From: Epiperipatus broadwayi
Taxonomy: Eukaryota > Onychophora > Udeonychophora > Euonychophora > Peripatidae
Assembly (NCBI GenBank): GCA_028023455.1
Contig: JAQFVV010000042.1
Location: forward strand, 5,971,922-6,035,921
Direction of reading: 5' to 3'
Length of the DNA: 64,000 nt
Below the pieces are notes generated by a model. It saw nothing but the letters and a program-made list of their open reading frames with translations, was not told the origin of the DNA and ran no database searches. The translations under genes and the position numbers were made by a program. Below are positions 1-12,514 of the stretch, one piece after another. The stretch's first letter is position 1. Each line of letters starts with the position of its first letter.

Positions 1-1596
1 AGAGCAGAATTAGATTATATTTTGATTAACAAAAAAATTAATTTCAAAACTAATGTGCTTTAAAATTTTAACATGATCATTGATTAGTGAGATGCAAAAT
101 TATAGACAAAAGCTGTTGAGAAAGACAGTATCAGCATTTAATATCTTTAATCTTCATATACTTTAATGAATTTAGCTAGGATTTTATAAATTATAGACCT
201 TGAAGATTGCTCCGATTTGAATTAGATCAATAAACAACAAAAAATCAATTCATAAACAAAAATTCCCAATAGACGCTAATATATGGAGGGGGGTATGGAA
301 ATATTTTTTAATGACCCATTCAGAATAACGAATTATTTTAAATCGATATGGAAAAAAGAGTTAATAATGACAAAATATTTGAGAAATGGCAAGGAATGTT
401 ATAGATTAGAATAAAAGTCTGGAAAATGTAAATTATCACCTTAATAAAATATATATTAAAAGGAAATGAAATGTAAGAATTTTATAAATTTTCAGTAATA
501 TAGCACAAGAAAAAATTACTGATAATTTTGACATCCTTTGAAAGTCCAAATATTTTAAATGAAAGGAATTGTGCATCTTCAAATAGAAAAATTCCAGGAA
601 ATAATGTAATCATATTCTAAAAGCAGCAATGAAGAAATAGAAAAATTGTTGGTAAAGCTATATGCCAAAATTGTTTATTATCTTCGCAATAGTCTAATTG
701 ATATTTAAGAAAAGTGAGACTATTAGAAATTTCAGATCAGTTCTACATAAGTTTTTATTAAAATCATTATAGGTAATCTATAGAAAAGATTGGCTTACAG
801 TTAACCAAATAAACTGGATTTAAAATATGCCATAATACAATTGACAAGACTCTAGCAAGTATTAAGAGTAGTTATAGAAAAGACCAATGAATATGAGTCA
901 CTATTTTGCATTGTAATTTGTATATTTAGGTATTTGATTCTATAACTATTCTTCAGTATTTAAAATTTTGGAAAATTAAAGTGCAGACTTGTAATCAAAA
1001 TGCAAAAATGATTAAACTTTATGGTGGCACTAAAAAAAATATTGATGAGGATGTGCAATAGTATCATTCTATTCAAAAATTACAATGATTATTCAAATTT
1101 TATAAATTTTGCATATTAAAATGGTCCAAGATCTATCAGATGAATGTGTGATAAAGATAAATCTTTAAGAGGCTAATTTTGTATTTGATGTAGCTTTAAA
1201 AAAGGAGAAAATCTGTTTCAAATTTTGTTATTATACAGACTGTTCACATAATTTCCATCTTAGACAAACTGGACTAAAAATTTCTTTATGAAAAATTTGA
1301 TTTCATCTAGCTCGATTGGAAAAATTCAATCTTCTGTATGATATCGTTGCTATGATCTAATATAATCCAATAAATGGGTGTGTTCTTTTATTTCCATTTA
1401 GATTTAATTTGAAGAAAAAATATTCCTATTTTACTAGGAAATTGCTTTTAATTTAAAAAAAAAAAAAATCTTAGAATTTGCATTTAAAATTTGTGTCTTA
1501 TTTGAATGTGTCAGTAACAATCAGCTGTTAAGAAACAAAAATTTTGGTCTGTAATTGAAAAAGTTAAAACAAATTTGTGTGTTTCCCCCCCCCCCC
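1..1596. other. AT-rich non-coding stretch
   Basis: I see no coding exon, RNA gene or recognisable transposon here. The stretch ends in a run of about 13 C residues (about 1585-1597) that directly abuts a tRNA-derived SINE. Confidence 0.5.
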
Positions 1597-1700
1597 ATAT
1601 GTCAAAGCATCGGCTGGGATGCGAACCTGCGACAACTGTCTGCAAACAACTGCTTGCTTGTAAGGCGGCTGCGCTGACCTCTCAGTTAACGCTCGACTTG
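1597..1700 (-). mobile_element. tRNA-derived SINE, copy 1
   Basis: Read on the minus strand this looks like a tRNA head. A box A-like segment lies at about 1671-1690 (core AACTGAGAGGTCAGCGC) and a box B-like segment at 1616-1627 (GGTTCGCATCCC). Both recur in two more copies at 21740-21836 (+) and 29691-29778 (-). All three carry the flanking words GCGTT, AGCAAG and CATATG or CATG near the end, so this is a dispersed pol III repeat and not a functional tRNA. The cloverleaf is not intact and no CCA-proximal acceptor pairing is obvious. Confidence 0.7.
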
Positions 1701-1933
1701 TTGATTAAATTTTTTTAATAAATTGCAACTTTCCATCAACATTTATTCAGAATTGAAAAGTTTTTTTTTTGTATAAAGGTCAGTTTATATATTTATGTCT
1801 GGCTGAAATGCACAGGCTTATATATACCTGTGTCTATATATGTAATAGACAGGGTATGAGCACAGACTTTCACATGACCCACCACTCTCCACACTATCTC
1901 ATAACACTGATACACCTGAACACACATGTTGAA

Positions 1934-2005
1934 AAGATAAATAATCCCCAATTTACATATTTCATGCTAAACCAGCAATCATCAGTTGGTCCAGATTACC
2001 ATCTC
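1934..2005 (-). ncRNA. degenerate type I hammerhead ribozyme, F2 copy 1
   Basis: On the minus strand this is the third F2 hammerhead. CUGAUGA is the complement of 1979-1985 and GAAA the complement of 1960-1963, with the same UGCU/AGCA stem II between them. Stem I CCAA/UUGG is kept. The bases before the cleavage position differ from copies 2 and 3 (U16.1 appears lost), so cleavage activity is doubtful. Confidence 0.55.
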
Positions 2006-2562
2006 TACACATATATGCTACAAATGATCAGATATATATTAAGATAGCAAATCCTACTTTAATGGACAGGCTTCAATCTACTCCAACTCTTCAACCGTCC
2101 ATCCAATTGAAAATCTGATGATGGAATGCTCAAAGGCCACCCTGAGGCTGAGATTATTGTCACACCCATGTTGACCTAGGGTCAATCTGACCCCTCGTGT
2201 ACAGGACATAATCCATTAAATACATATACAAGGGATAGGCAGACATCTCTAATATGTAATAGCTGAAATGCACAGGCTTATATATAACTGTGTCTATTGC
2301 ATATTAGAGATGTCTGCCTATCCCTTATATATATGTATTTAATGGATTATGTCCTGTACGTGAGGGGTCAGATTGACCTTAGGTCAACATGGGTGTGACA
2401 ATAATCTCGGCCTCAGGGTGGCCTTTGAGTGTTCCATCATCAGATTTTCAATTGGATGGACGATTCAAGAGTTGGAGTGTGGAGTAGATTGAAGCCTGTC
2501 CATTAAAGTAGGAGGATTTGCTATCTTAATATATATCTGAGCATTTGTAGCATATATGTGTA

Positions 2563-2634
2563 GAGATGGTAATCTGGACCAACTGATGATTGCTGGTTTA
2601 GCATGAAATACGTATATTGGTGATTATTTATCTC
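2563..2634 (+). ncRNA. type I hammerhead ribozyme, F2 copy 2
   Basis: All conserved parts of a hammerhead are in order. Outer stem I is GAGAU (2563-2567) with AUCUC (2630-2634), then UAAUC (2570-2574) with GAUUA (2622-2626). A UGG bulge follows, then inner stem I ACCAA (2578-2582) with UUGGU (2617-2621). Core CUGAUGA is 2583-2589. Stem II is UGCU (2591-2594) with AGCA (2600-2603) around loop GGUUU. Core GAAA is 2605-2608. Stem III is very short (UA with UA), and the predicted cleavage follows A2616 in the triplet AUA. The 10.1/11.1 pair is U-U instead of the usual G-C, which may weaken it. Short stem III is typical of Penelope-like and retrozyme hammerheads. Found by eye; not folded computationally. 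Confidence 0.75.
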
Positions 2635-3034
2635 CTCGACATATGTGTGTTCAGGTGTATCAGTGTATTGAGATAGTGTGGAGAGTGGTGGGTCATGTGA
2701 AAATTTGTGCTCATACCCTGTCTATTACATATATAGACACAGGTATATATAAGCCTGTGCATTTCAGCTATTACATATTAGAGATGTCTGCCCATCCCTT
2801 GTATATGTATTTAATAAATTATGTCCTGTCCGTGAGGGGTCAGATTGACCTTAGGTCAACATGGGTGTAACAGTAATCTTGGCCTCAGGGTGGCCTTTGA
2901 GCATTCCATCATCAGATATTCAATTGGATGTACGGTTGAAGAGTTGGAGTGTGGAGTAGATTGAAGCCTGTCCATTAAAGTAGGAGGATTTGCTATCTTA
3001 ATATATATCTGAGCACTTGTAGCATATATGTGTA

Positions 3035-3106
3035 GAGATGGTAATCTGAACCAACTGATGATTGCTGGTTTAGCATGAAATACGTATATTGGTGATTATT
3101 TATCTT
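3035..3106 (+). ncRNA. type I hammerhead ribozyme, F2 copy 3
   Basis: Same fold as the upstream copy: CUGAUGA at 3055-3061, GAAA at 3077-3080, stem II UGCU/AGCA, inner stem I ACCAA/UUGGU, predicted cleavage after A3088. Changes from copy 2 lie in unpaired or outer positions (for example the stem I bulge is UGA instead of UGG), so the fold is preserved. Cleavage here and after 2616 would release a 472-nt RNA. Confidence 0.75.
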
Positions 3107-3210
3107 TTCGACATATGTGTGTTTAGGCGTATCAGTGTTATGAGATAGTGTGGAGAGTAGTGGGTCATGTGAAAGTCTGTGCTCATACCCTGTCTATTAT
3201 ATTTATGTCT

Positions 3211-6096
3211 TTATAAGTTTATGAAATAATAAAAAACACATTAAAACAAGTTTTTAACGGATTTTTTTTATTAATTGTTTATTGGTTTTAAAATTTGGGA
3301 ACTTCATATATAGATATCTTAATTACATGGATTTTTTAAGGAACAATGATTAGATGTATTATATTTTCAAACTGTCTTATCTTGTCTTTGGAAAAGTAAT
3401 TTGACAAATATATATATCAAATAATATAAATTGTTTGACTAATAAGCATATAAAGTATTGCTTGGATGTTCATAAGTTCTTTCACTGAAAATGATAATGT
3501 TTGAGCCACAATTCACAGATATCAAAGCATCAATATTCACCATTTTATCATTATACCACATTGTGTGACTTATAAAGAAATAATTTTTAAATGAGATTTT
3601 TAATTTGAACGAATTAGTATTTTCAGTGAATCAAATTATACAAATTAAACTTTTTAGTACGTCTTAAATGATCTCCCATAAAACGAATAAAGCCATTGAT
3701 AGAAATAAATTAAAAGCTGCTTCTTGAATATGTATGCCTTAGTAGATTTATTTTTATCCACAGAAAAGATAAAAAAATTATATTTGCAAGATATTTTTTA
3801 GTAATCAAATTAGCATTTTAATTCAGATTAAAATGGTATTCAAGTTCAGACGTGAATTGATCCTCTGTATATTGTTTATCCTTTATTTATTGTAATCAAA
3901 ATATTCTGGAATAAACTACAATATAGTTTGTATACTTATAATTGAATTTCAGCATAATATAATTATAGTAATTTTTACTCATTCTCTCTTCATAATGTTT
4001 TATTTATTTTAATTGCTAATTATGATTATAAAAACAAAACTGCAAATGAACTTTAAAATAATTTAAATGATACAATACTCATCACTTGAAGTGATTAATT
4101 TTTCATGGTTTCTTCATTAGATGTTCTACATTTTTTTTTAGTATGTGCATGTATAATATATAAAGAATATTGTTCCTTCAGTTCATTATCTGAGGGGAAA
4201 ATAATATTAAAGTTTTTATTTAAGAAACTTGGTCATTATGTATACTACAAATAGATAAATTTAAATGATTTTTTTCAGCCAACATAAGAATAATGGCTTT
4301 ATATCCTTCCTTGTGTGTTACAAAGATTCAATTTTTCTTAAAAACAAAAATTGTTCATAGTGACTTTGAATATTCTTAGAAATAACAGTCCAAATGTGTG
4401 AAATTCAAGTCTTTCCCTGGCCATTCTGTTATCCTGAGTATCCTATCTAATGACCACAAAGTTATTAGTTCAGGAATTTCATTACTTAAATGTGTGACAT
4501 GGAAGGGTGCCTCTATGGAAGTCCTTTATTTAAGATATTAGGAAATATTTCTGCATGCATTTGTAAAAAAAATCTTTGCCATTAAAATAAAAGACATTAT
4601 GATGCAATAATTTAAAAGCTACAACATAATTTTTATACCAGAGTATGTTATGTTAAAACCATTAATAGGTGTTCTGTTAATCTACCTCACCATTTCTTTT
4701 ATATCCCAGTTTCCTCACTAAACAAAAGCAAAGAAGAAAATATGACGTTTTATATAACTTATTCACAACATTTTATCTCATTTTAGAACACTTTAATTTC
4801 TATAAGGATTGAAATTGGCAAATGTGGGTATTAAGAATTGCTGAACAGAAATTTCTGGATCCTGTAATGAATAATCAGTCAGAAATGCTCTTGAGAATTC
4901 AGTACATTATTTATTGAATATGAATTCCCTTTTGCTAATTGTTTTTAATAAGCCTATTATTGTTAAACACTTGTTAAATTTTGCATTTGTCTTCTTAGTA
5001 TTCTATGAGTAGAATTATGTTTTTATTCTTATATGTGTATGCACATTTTTGATAATCATGATTGTGTCACTATAAATGCATCAAAGTATAGTTATTGGGT
5101 TTTTAAAGTTAATTCTAGTCTTTATTTTACAAGTTTTATATTATATATACATGCATATATTTAAAATCTGTTAATTTATACTAAACTCAGGCAAAAAAAA
5201 AATGCCAATTTTGTGTGTATAGAATTATATTAAAAGAATATTGTTATTTTTCATGTGTAAAATTTTGGCATTTTCAAAATTAAAAACATTACTTTTTTCT
5301 TTAGTAATAAATAAATTCTTTTTTTTGTTTGTTACCTGATTAAAAGATTTATTTAAGCCATCAGACGACATAGAAAATGATGAGGGATGCTATAGAAGTT
5401 ATTTTGGCTAATGCAGTTGTTATTATATTACAAGAGAAGCCCACAATAAGGAATTTCAAAATAAAAGATTAAATTTGGAAAGCTTTGCTTTTGTTTGTTC
5501 AAAACCACATCTTTGTACATGTTCAACAACGAAAATTGTGTCTAATTTTTTTGTTAATGTATAAGCAAAAACTAAATAAGAGCTCAAACAATAACAATGA
5601 ATTACTAAAATTCTATTTTCTTTGTTTGTTTGTTGATCATATGTATGTATTTACTACAAGTTAATAGTTAAATGTATTTTTTTTCCTGATATATATATAC
5701 ATGTAATCAATTAAATGTTAAGAAATGGATAAACAATTTTTTATTACTTTTTTAAATAGCATTTTATTGCATTTCATGTATTATTATTTTTTCCTCCTAT
5801 TTTTTTATTTCTTCTTCCTTTCATTTTTTTTTTTTTAATTTCCTCATGCAGTATTTGTATAACATTATTTTTCAGTATTTTTTTTTTTTGATTATGTTTA
5901 TTTCCTAAATAATAAGCAGACATTTCATTTTCATTGAACTTAAGAAACTAATGTATTAAAGCCACGTGGGTATTTATAATTTTTTGCAATATGCAGACTG
6001 TTATCCATGTATGTTGTACATATACATGTAATAATCAATACAGCAAGTCATATGTAATGTGACATTGCTTTTAAAAACTTGTATTCACAAAAATGT
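3211..6096. other. no gene recognised
   Basis: AT-rich, many homopolymer A/T runs and TA-rich tracts. I see no coding potential, splice-bounded ORF or recognised repeat family. Confidence 0.5.
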
Positions 6097-6370
6097 AATA
6101 CAGAGAGCATACCAATAGTTCAAACAAGCTCTTACTTGATAAGGGCGGTAAGAGAAAATATTTAAAATCTATATTACATATGAAATAAGTGCTGGGTTTT
6201 GAGTTGAAATTTTAGATCTAGTGTCTAAATATTCTAGCTCCTCACTGAGGTGAGCCATAAGCTCAAAAACAATTGGTCTGGGGATGTTCTGGGTAAATAT
6301 TTTAAATGTATTCACTTATCGCACTTATCAATTAAGAGCTTGTTTGAGCTATTGGTACGCTTTCTGTATT
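6097..6370 (+). repeat. foldback element enclosing an F1 hammerhead relic
   Basis: Arms of about 38 bp (6098-6135 and 6333-6370) are inverted repeats containing ACCAATAGTTCAAACAAGCT and its near complement. Between them, about 6230-6300, a segment reads like the F1 ribozyme region: GCTCCTCACTGA, then AAGCTCAAAAACA, then GGTCTGGGGAT. The core is mutated (CUGAGGUGAG instead of CUGAUGA), so it should be inactive. Confidence 0.55.
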
Positions 6371-7900
6371 ATATACATGCAAATATGTATATTTTTAAAA
6401 AATAAATCACTGATTTATTCAGTGCTTACATATTTTGATTCTGAAATCAAATAATAGATATTGTTTAATTGAATATAAGATTGAAAAATCATGTTTATAC
6501 TAATGAATAATAATTAATTTCTCAGAAAGTCACATGATGTTTGAACATCAGAAGTTAGTGAATGTTTCTATAAAAGACTTTGGTTTTTGAATCTATCATT
6601 CTTAACTCTGTACTAAAACATCCAGCCTTAATATTTATAAATCATCAATTGCTTAGAGGGAAAAATTAAGGATATTTGTATCAAACACAGTATAGGATTA
6701 GATTTATTTTCATTTTTTTCCCTTGGGAGATAATATTTTAAAATATATGTATTTACTTATTCTTAATAGAAAAATAATTTAAGAAAATGACCATTACCAA
6801 TAGAGAAAGCTTTGTAATTGCTGTATGATTTGATTGTAAATTATATTGGTACATTAAAATGCCCATTATTGTTGAATATATAACTCAGTTCACTGCTTCC
6901 CAGAATATAACTATTGTTCTTAATGAGAAAAAATTGTTGAGATTTACCTAAAATTTCTTTTACAGTTTTTCTAAAATTATAATTTGAATTTTCTTGATGA
7001 AACCCATAACATACATGAAGAATAAAATCTTTTGTGGATATTGGACATATTCTTTTTTAAAAATAGATACTTACTTATATGGATAACTCTCTCTGACATA
7101 TTCTATGACTTTTGTTTTCACTATCAGACATAAAGAATACCAAAGTAACATTAATATGAATTGCATTCCCAAGGTACTGTTGATGCCAATTAAATTTATA
7201 ATAAAATATATTCTTTTAAAGATTTTTTTAATGGCAAAGTATGTAGTAATCTGAAATTTTTAATGTTTTACCTCTTGTGCATAGCCTAATGAATTAATAT
7301 TTTGTGATAGAAAGGATGTTTAGAAAATATTTAGTAATAAAGTTTTCCAACTCTTCAAAAATTGATGACAATGAATGATTAAGGTATTTATTTTGGGTAT
7401 ACAGACCAAAACATATTACCAAAAGATTGTTAGTATATCTTGCTTAATTTATTATATAGAAAATAGCATAATAAATTGTTAAAAAAAGTAGAATTTTTAT
7501 GAATAATTGTGACTCCAAGAAGACAAGTAATAAGCTGTGTAAGAGAACATTGGCAGCATATACTCAAGGGTATATAAGTTGCTTGAAAGAATGATAACCC
7601 AGTAAAATTTGTTAAGTATAAGGTTACATATCTACCTGAGAAAGAGAAGTATGATTATGACAAGCAACTAAAAATGGAATTCAAACATCTTATCTCTGAC
7701 ATATGAATCTGAATTATTTTTGAAAAGTTTGAGCTCTAAACAGATATAACTACATAAAATCTATGCAGAAACTGATTAGCATAGCATACTATGTTAAACT
7801 GTTAAGATCCTTTACAGGTTTTTCTAACATCCTTCATTTTAATTCTTTATGAAGTATTACAACTATCTTTCTTGTTGCATTACAAAATCCATATGATATT
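6371..7900. other. no gene recognised
   Basis: Unassigned AT-rich sequence without a coding or repeat signature that I can support. Confidence 0.45.
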
Positions 7901-8097
7901 AATATCATTTTAGTTCTTTATTATTTTTACAATGCTTTTTACAGATCACTATTGACGGTTTTGATTGCCCCAGTAGTCTTCTTCAGAACTTCTTATATTT
8001 TCAAATCTTAAGTAGAAGTTCTGAAGAAGATTGCTGGAGTAATTGAAACCATCAATAGTGAGTTGTAAAAATAATAAAGAACTAAAATGATAATATT
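7901..8097 (+). repeat. F3 foldback repeat with hammerhead-like core
   Basis: A hairpin with arms of about 90 bp (7901-7994 and 8009-8097) and a loop of about 14 nt. The right arm has CUGAAGA (8021-8027), a possible stem II (GAUUGC with GUAAUU, including G-U pairs) and GAAAC (8045-8049), the same order as a hammerhead core. No convincing stem I or NUH cleavage triplet is visible. A sister element lies at 45054-45341, sharing the words GCTGGA and GAAAC in the same order. Confidence 0.6.
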
Positions 8098-8297
8098 ATA
8101 CTTTATTTAAATTATGAGTAGCTCTGATTGGTTCTAATATAATAAAATTTTCCACTCAATTTAGGGAGGAGGAATTTTTTAACTATTGCAATTTCATTGT
8201 AATAGCAATGGCTGTCCCATTGGCTTCCAATAAAGAGATGTATTTAAAAATTAAGGATACCATGAGTAATATAAAATCATGAAGTTACGATTATTAA

Positions 8298-8350
8298 AAG
8301 GGGCAAAACTCACTATACGTATTGCCACACACAGCAAGCTAGAGTAATGA
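8298..8350 (-). repeat. F1 repeat fragment (3' end)
   Basis: Nearly identical on the minus strand to the last 50 bp of the F1 copy ending at 46178: GGCAAAACTCACTATAC, then ATTGCCACACACAGCAAGCT, then AGAGTAAT. The ribozyme part is absent. Confidence 0.7.
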
Positions 8351-8419
8351 TTATATATTAGGTTAAAGACTTAAAACTATTGTATTTATCATTATAGAGT
8401 ATCTTTTAATGTAACAACT

Positions 8420-9298
8420 GTGTTTATTATTTATATCTTTTATATGAAATTAATCATATTTATATTCTGTTTTACTAAATTTATTTTCAAATTATTTATA
8501 AGCAGTGTAGTTATTTGCTGTACAAAATTATTATTATTACACACTAAGAATTTTAAAATAAAGGAACATTTATTAATCATTGATGTAAAAGCAGGATATT
8601 TACTATATAGCAAAAGAGAGCCAAAATTATTGGTACTGCTGTATTTATACTATAATGCAATTATGCATACATTTTTATTTAAATTAGTCTATTTAAACAT
8701 TCCATTTGTTAAATAATTATATAGTTTTCTCTTTTGTTTATTACATTTCTATGGTTAGCAACAAACCATTCCACCTTGATCTTGCTTTTTCTACCATTAG
8801 ATTGACTGTCTGTGGGTCAAAGATCTGACCAAATCGTTTTTTGAGTTCTTAAAAAATGGTCTTATATTCCTGGTTGCTTTTAGCATGCATATATAAGTAT
8901 TTGTGCTGCATTATTTCAGGACCCTAGCCAAGAAATAATGAAATGAAGTGTGAATGGGGAAGCTGTCATTTACAGAATTAACTGTGGTTAATTTAATTAA
9001 AATAAATGGTGAATGAGGAATTTGTCCAATGATGAAAAAGCAATACCTTATTTGAAAACTAGTTTTTGTTTATTTTGGAATTACATATTTCTTATTTGAC
9101 AGTTTGTTTGTTTTTTTGAAAGTAAATCATTTATTGGATTATGAAATTCAATAATTCTGAACAAAAATAAGTGTCGAAAATAAATTATTACAAATTTGTA
9201 ACTTTAACTTAGCAAACTGTATTGCTCACATTCGTTAAAATGCATTTGCAAAATGATCTTGATTATCACTAGTGGCAGTTTGCCATCCCTGTAACATA
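8420..9298. other. no gene recognised
   Basis: AT-rich. An ORF of 98 codons (8420-8716) has only A/T-driven residues (I, F, L, K) and no family resemblance, so I do not call it a gene. Confidence 0.45.
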
Positions 9299-9306
9299 AT
9301 TTATTC

Positions 9307-9609
9307 CAGGGGTCCCCAACCCTATGCCAGCGGGCACCATGGCGCCCACAGACCATTTTACATGTGCCCGCTGCTACCCGAACACGATAAAATTATTTAT
9401 CTGATACAAATTAATTTAATTTTTAATATTTCTTATAAATTATTGTATTATATTGTAATCAAATTGTAGGTCATACTATACTTTTACAGTGTAAAAGGGT
9501 CTATCATTAACAATATCCAACTAAATTTACATTGAAAAAATAAATGGTGCCGCCACCTGGTCGGTATTATAGAATGTGCTTTTAAGAGCAAAAAGGTTGG
9601 GGACCGCTG
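9307..9609. mobile_element. hAT-type MITE (303 bp)
   Basis: Terminal inverted repeats CAGGGGTCCCCAACC (left) and GGTTGGGGACCGCTG (right) are typical hAT ends. A perfect 8-bp target-site duplication, ATTTATTC, lies at 9299-9306 and 9610-9617. The interior has the words GGGCACCATGGCGCCC near the left end and GGTGCCGCCACCTGG near the right. There is no transposase, so it is non-autonomous. Confidence 0.93.
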
Positions 9610-9797
9610 ATTTATTCTATCATTTAAATTTTTTAGTTACATTATAAATTATAACAAACCCATTGTATCATTAATAGGTGTTACGAAGATTAATAAGACA
9701 TTACTATTAGAAAATGAGTTCATTATCTCTAGCATTAAATGTCAAAAACATTTATCAATATTTTCAACAATTGAAAACTACTGTTACATGAACTTCG

Positions 9798-9872
9798 TCA
9801 GTAATATTCATTAAGGCTGTAGCCTCAAGCACATTCGTATAAAAATGCGATAGTAGGGACCTCTACAGGTCT
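9798..9872. repeat. dispersed repeat R4, copy 1
   Basis: Contains GACCTCTACAGGTCTTAA and a TCAAG...ATGCGATA stretch. It matches, in inverted orientation, the segment at 12515-12600 (AGACCTGTAGAGGTTCCTA, ATCGCAATTTTACATGC). Function unknown. It starts next to CGTCAGT, the complement of a CUGACG word, but no hammerhead can be built. Confidence 0.5.
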
Positions 9873-11689
9873 TAAACCACAATGTGAATAATAAAATTTG
9901 CATTAAGACTACAAATGTAATATTTATTCATCAAATTTGTATCTGATCAAAATTACTCATTCAATAACTTGGGGATTTTATACGTTTTTTAATATGTTTT
10001 CTAATAACCAAAAAAATCATTTAGTATTATTATTTAATCCATATATTTATATGATAGAAATATAAATTAATTTATGAAAAACATTTTTAAAAATAAGCAA
10101 AAAATGTATACACTTAAAAAATAAAAAGTTCTTTGAATTAATAATAATTAAAAAACTAAAATTTATCTAAATCCTGTTATCTATTGGACTGGGTTAGGAA
10201 TTATTTTACTTAAACTGTGAAGTGTCTAGACATTGGGAATGTATTTTTTTTATTTTTATCAAGTATAATTTTTTAAAAATATACATATACACAAAGTTGT
10301 GGATGGGATTTTTAAAGAGTTTGAAAATATGTTTTTATTTTTTCATATTTATACAAATTATTCTCATATATCAATTTGTAAAAGATTTATCAGAATTCGT
10401 ATATATTTTAAATGAAGCTATATTATAATTCTTATAAAATAAAAAACAGGTCACATTATACAAAAAATAAGAGTCAATTAATTGGAATCTTGCAGTTTTC
10501 ATAAACTTTCAAAAAATAATTGATGGGGCGGATAGGCAATAAAGTTGATTGTTTTAAGTTTTTTTTTGTAGAAATGTATAAGTTCTTTAGCCTTGCACAG
10601 ATGTTGAACTTAAGTCCCTCGCATACCCATTTATTACTCCCATGTGTTCAGGCAGTCATCTATATATTAAGTGAAGCATTCCACAATTCCTTGCATAAGT
10701 TCGATGTAAATTGAATTTCCATTCAGATGCATGTTAACTATTTTTCACCTTGAATAACTAATTAATAGCTTAACTGACTTATAGATTAATCACTTTTTTT
10801 TAATTTTATATATTTACTAGCTTTGGATTTATAACACTACTGCTATCACAGTATTCTTTCATTTTCTTTTAAGTAATTTAAAAGATTCTTTCATCATTGT
10901 AATACCATGCTCTCATTTCATGAACAACTTTGGATAGCCCATTGGACTTGTTTATATATCATCCTATGTTATCTAAATAATTCAGAAGTATAAACTTTTT
11001 TCTAATTATATATGTAGATATACATGTTTTTGTAATGTAAAATTATTCAATAAATAATACCTAATTCAGTGCTGGAAAAAAAAAAAAAAATTGAAATAAA
11101 AAACATTGAGGACTACACATTTTTGCTGATGAGAACAATATTTATGTCTATATAATAAAACGTTTACACTATAAATCCTAAAAATTCTTCACATTTTAAA
11201 AATTATTGAAATCATTTTTGCTTTAATGAATAGTTTATTTGAATAGTAAGAAGAATGGAATCCAAGACACTAACCTTTGATAGATAAGAAAAAAAAGTCA
11301 TCCGTTCAAAATATTAGAAAGGTTTACTTTTATTTAATATTACATTTTTATTTATGAATTTCTCATTTTATTACAGATAATAACTATTGAATTTCAAATG
11401 ATTTATCAATATATATTCTTTCTCAGAAATATTGCTCAATTAAAACATAGTTAATTAAAATTAAAATTGTACTTTAAATAAAAATAGGGCTTTCCAACAA
11501 TGCCTAGGTTTACATATCCATCAGATATATATATATATCTTACACTAATCAAGATAATAACTAGATAGTCAAATTCCCTAAGACTTAAAATCTAATTTGT
11601 ATAATTATATAGATCTAACATAAAATCAACAATTATATATACAGGAACTTTGAATCTAAAGTTATTAGCTTGAATACTAAACAATGGCT
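9873..11689. other. no gene recognised
   Basis: AT-rich. The short ORFs at 10222-10428 and 10520-10714 show no splice borders, motif or family resemblance. Confidence 0.45.
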
Positions 11690-11790
11690 ACAAGATATGT
11701 AGGTACAAATCTAATGCTCCTCATTGATGAAGATCAATAGCCAGAAACTAGTGCTTTGAAGTGAATCAATATTTCAAAGCAAGTAAGCAA
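11690..11790 (+). repeat. F1 repeat relic
   Basis: Contains GCTCCTCATTGATGAAG followed by AGCCAGAAACTAGT, matching the F1 ribozyme region with mutations in the CUGAUGA core (UUGAUGA). It is probably inactive. Confidence 0.55.
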
Positions 11791-12514
11791 GGAGTTGTCA
11801 AGTTTTGTTTGGTATATACCATCTTTGATGAAAGATCATTGATGTTTGCAATTTGTATAAAGTTGCTATTACTAAAATATAGAATTTCTCACTTCATGTC
11901 ACATCTATGTTACTATACAAACAAGTAATTCTGGATTCAATATCATAAGGTATATTTAATCTCAGGTTATTAACTTTTGTAATATAGAAGTGGTAGCTGA
12001 ATATGTAGAATGCAGTGCTGGACTCTAATGTCCAACACTCAAAACTAATATGGAAATTTGAACATGGCACTATTATATTGGTCCATTAATAATTTGTGTT
12101 TAGATGAGTTATTGCTTTTAATATATATATATATAGATACTGATGGAGTTGGATTCTTCAAAACCAATGGTCATTTGTAATAATGAGTTTGATAGATTCG
12201 AGAATAAAAAAGAGCTTATAATTGTTAATATAGTTTATAATATGTTTAATTTTAATTAAATAATTTTTATTTAATTTTAAAAAATGGGTAATTGTTTTAT
12301 TTTCATTTTATTTCTTTTTGGAACTGGTTGTTTGTCAATAAAAAAATTTGTATAATTGTCTGAAAGTTTGTGATGGCATTTTGCTTATAATTATATATTG
12401 GATTATTTCTATTATATAGAATTAATTGTTAAATGTTTTTAAAAAATTCAAACTTTTCAAATACATTCAACTATAAGTAATTATGGACAGGTAAGTATAT
12501 AACAGAACATTTCA

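Larger units (their letters stand above)
1801..3197 (+). repeat. F2 ribozyme repeat complex (inverted copy plus direct tandem pair)
   Basis: Three copies of one unit of about 470 bp. Copy 1 (about 1803-2260) is inverted relative to copy 2 (about 2290-2767). Copy 3 (about 2770-3197) follows copy 2 head to tail. Shared landmarks include GGGGTCAGATTGACC, GTTGGAGTGTGGAGTAGATT and CCATTAAAGTAGGAGGATTT. A perfect 13-bp direct repeat (TATATTTATGTCT) lies at 1788-1800 and 3198-3210, which is a good candidate for the target-site duplication of the whole complex. Each copy contains a hammerhead ribozyme fold, annotated separately. No protein is encoded; the short ORFs inside are repeat sequence. Mixed inverted and tandem terminal repeats with hammerheads are typical of Penelope-like elements and retrozymes (family knowledge). 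Calling this a non-autonomous member is inference. Confidence 0.8.

Noticed and set aside
1597-1700. Functional tRNA gene
   Set aside because: Box A and box B are present but the cloverleaf is broken and the same sequence recurs as a dispersed repeat.
2110-2160. Second CUGAUGA word inside F2
   Set aside because: No GAAA at the right distance and no pairing stems.
1769-2870. ORFs of 92 and 75 codons
   Set aside because: Both lie in or across the F2 repeat, and F2 is explained by its RNA structure; the readings show no protein family features.
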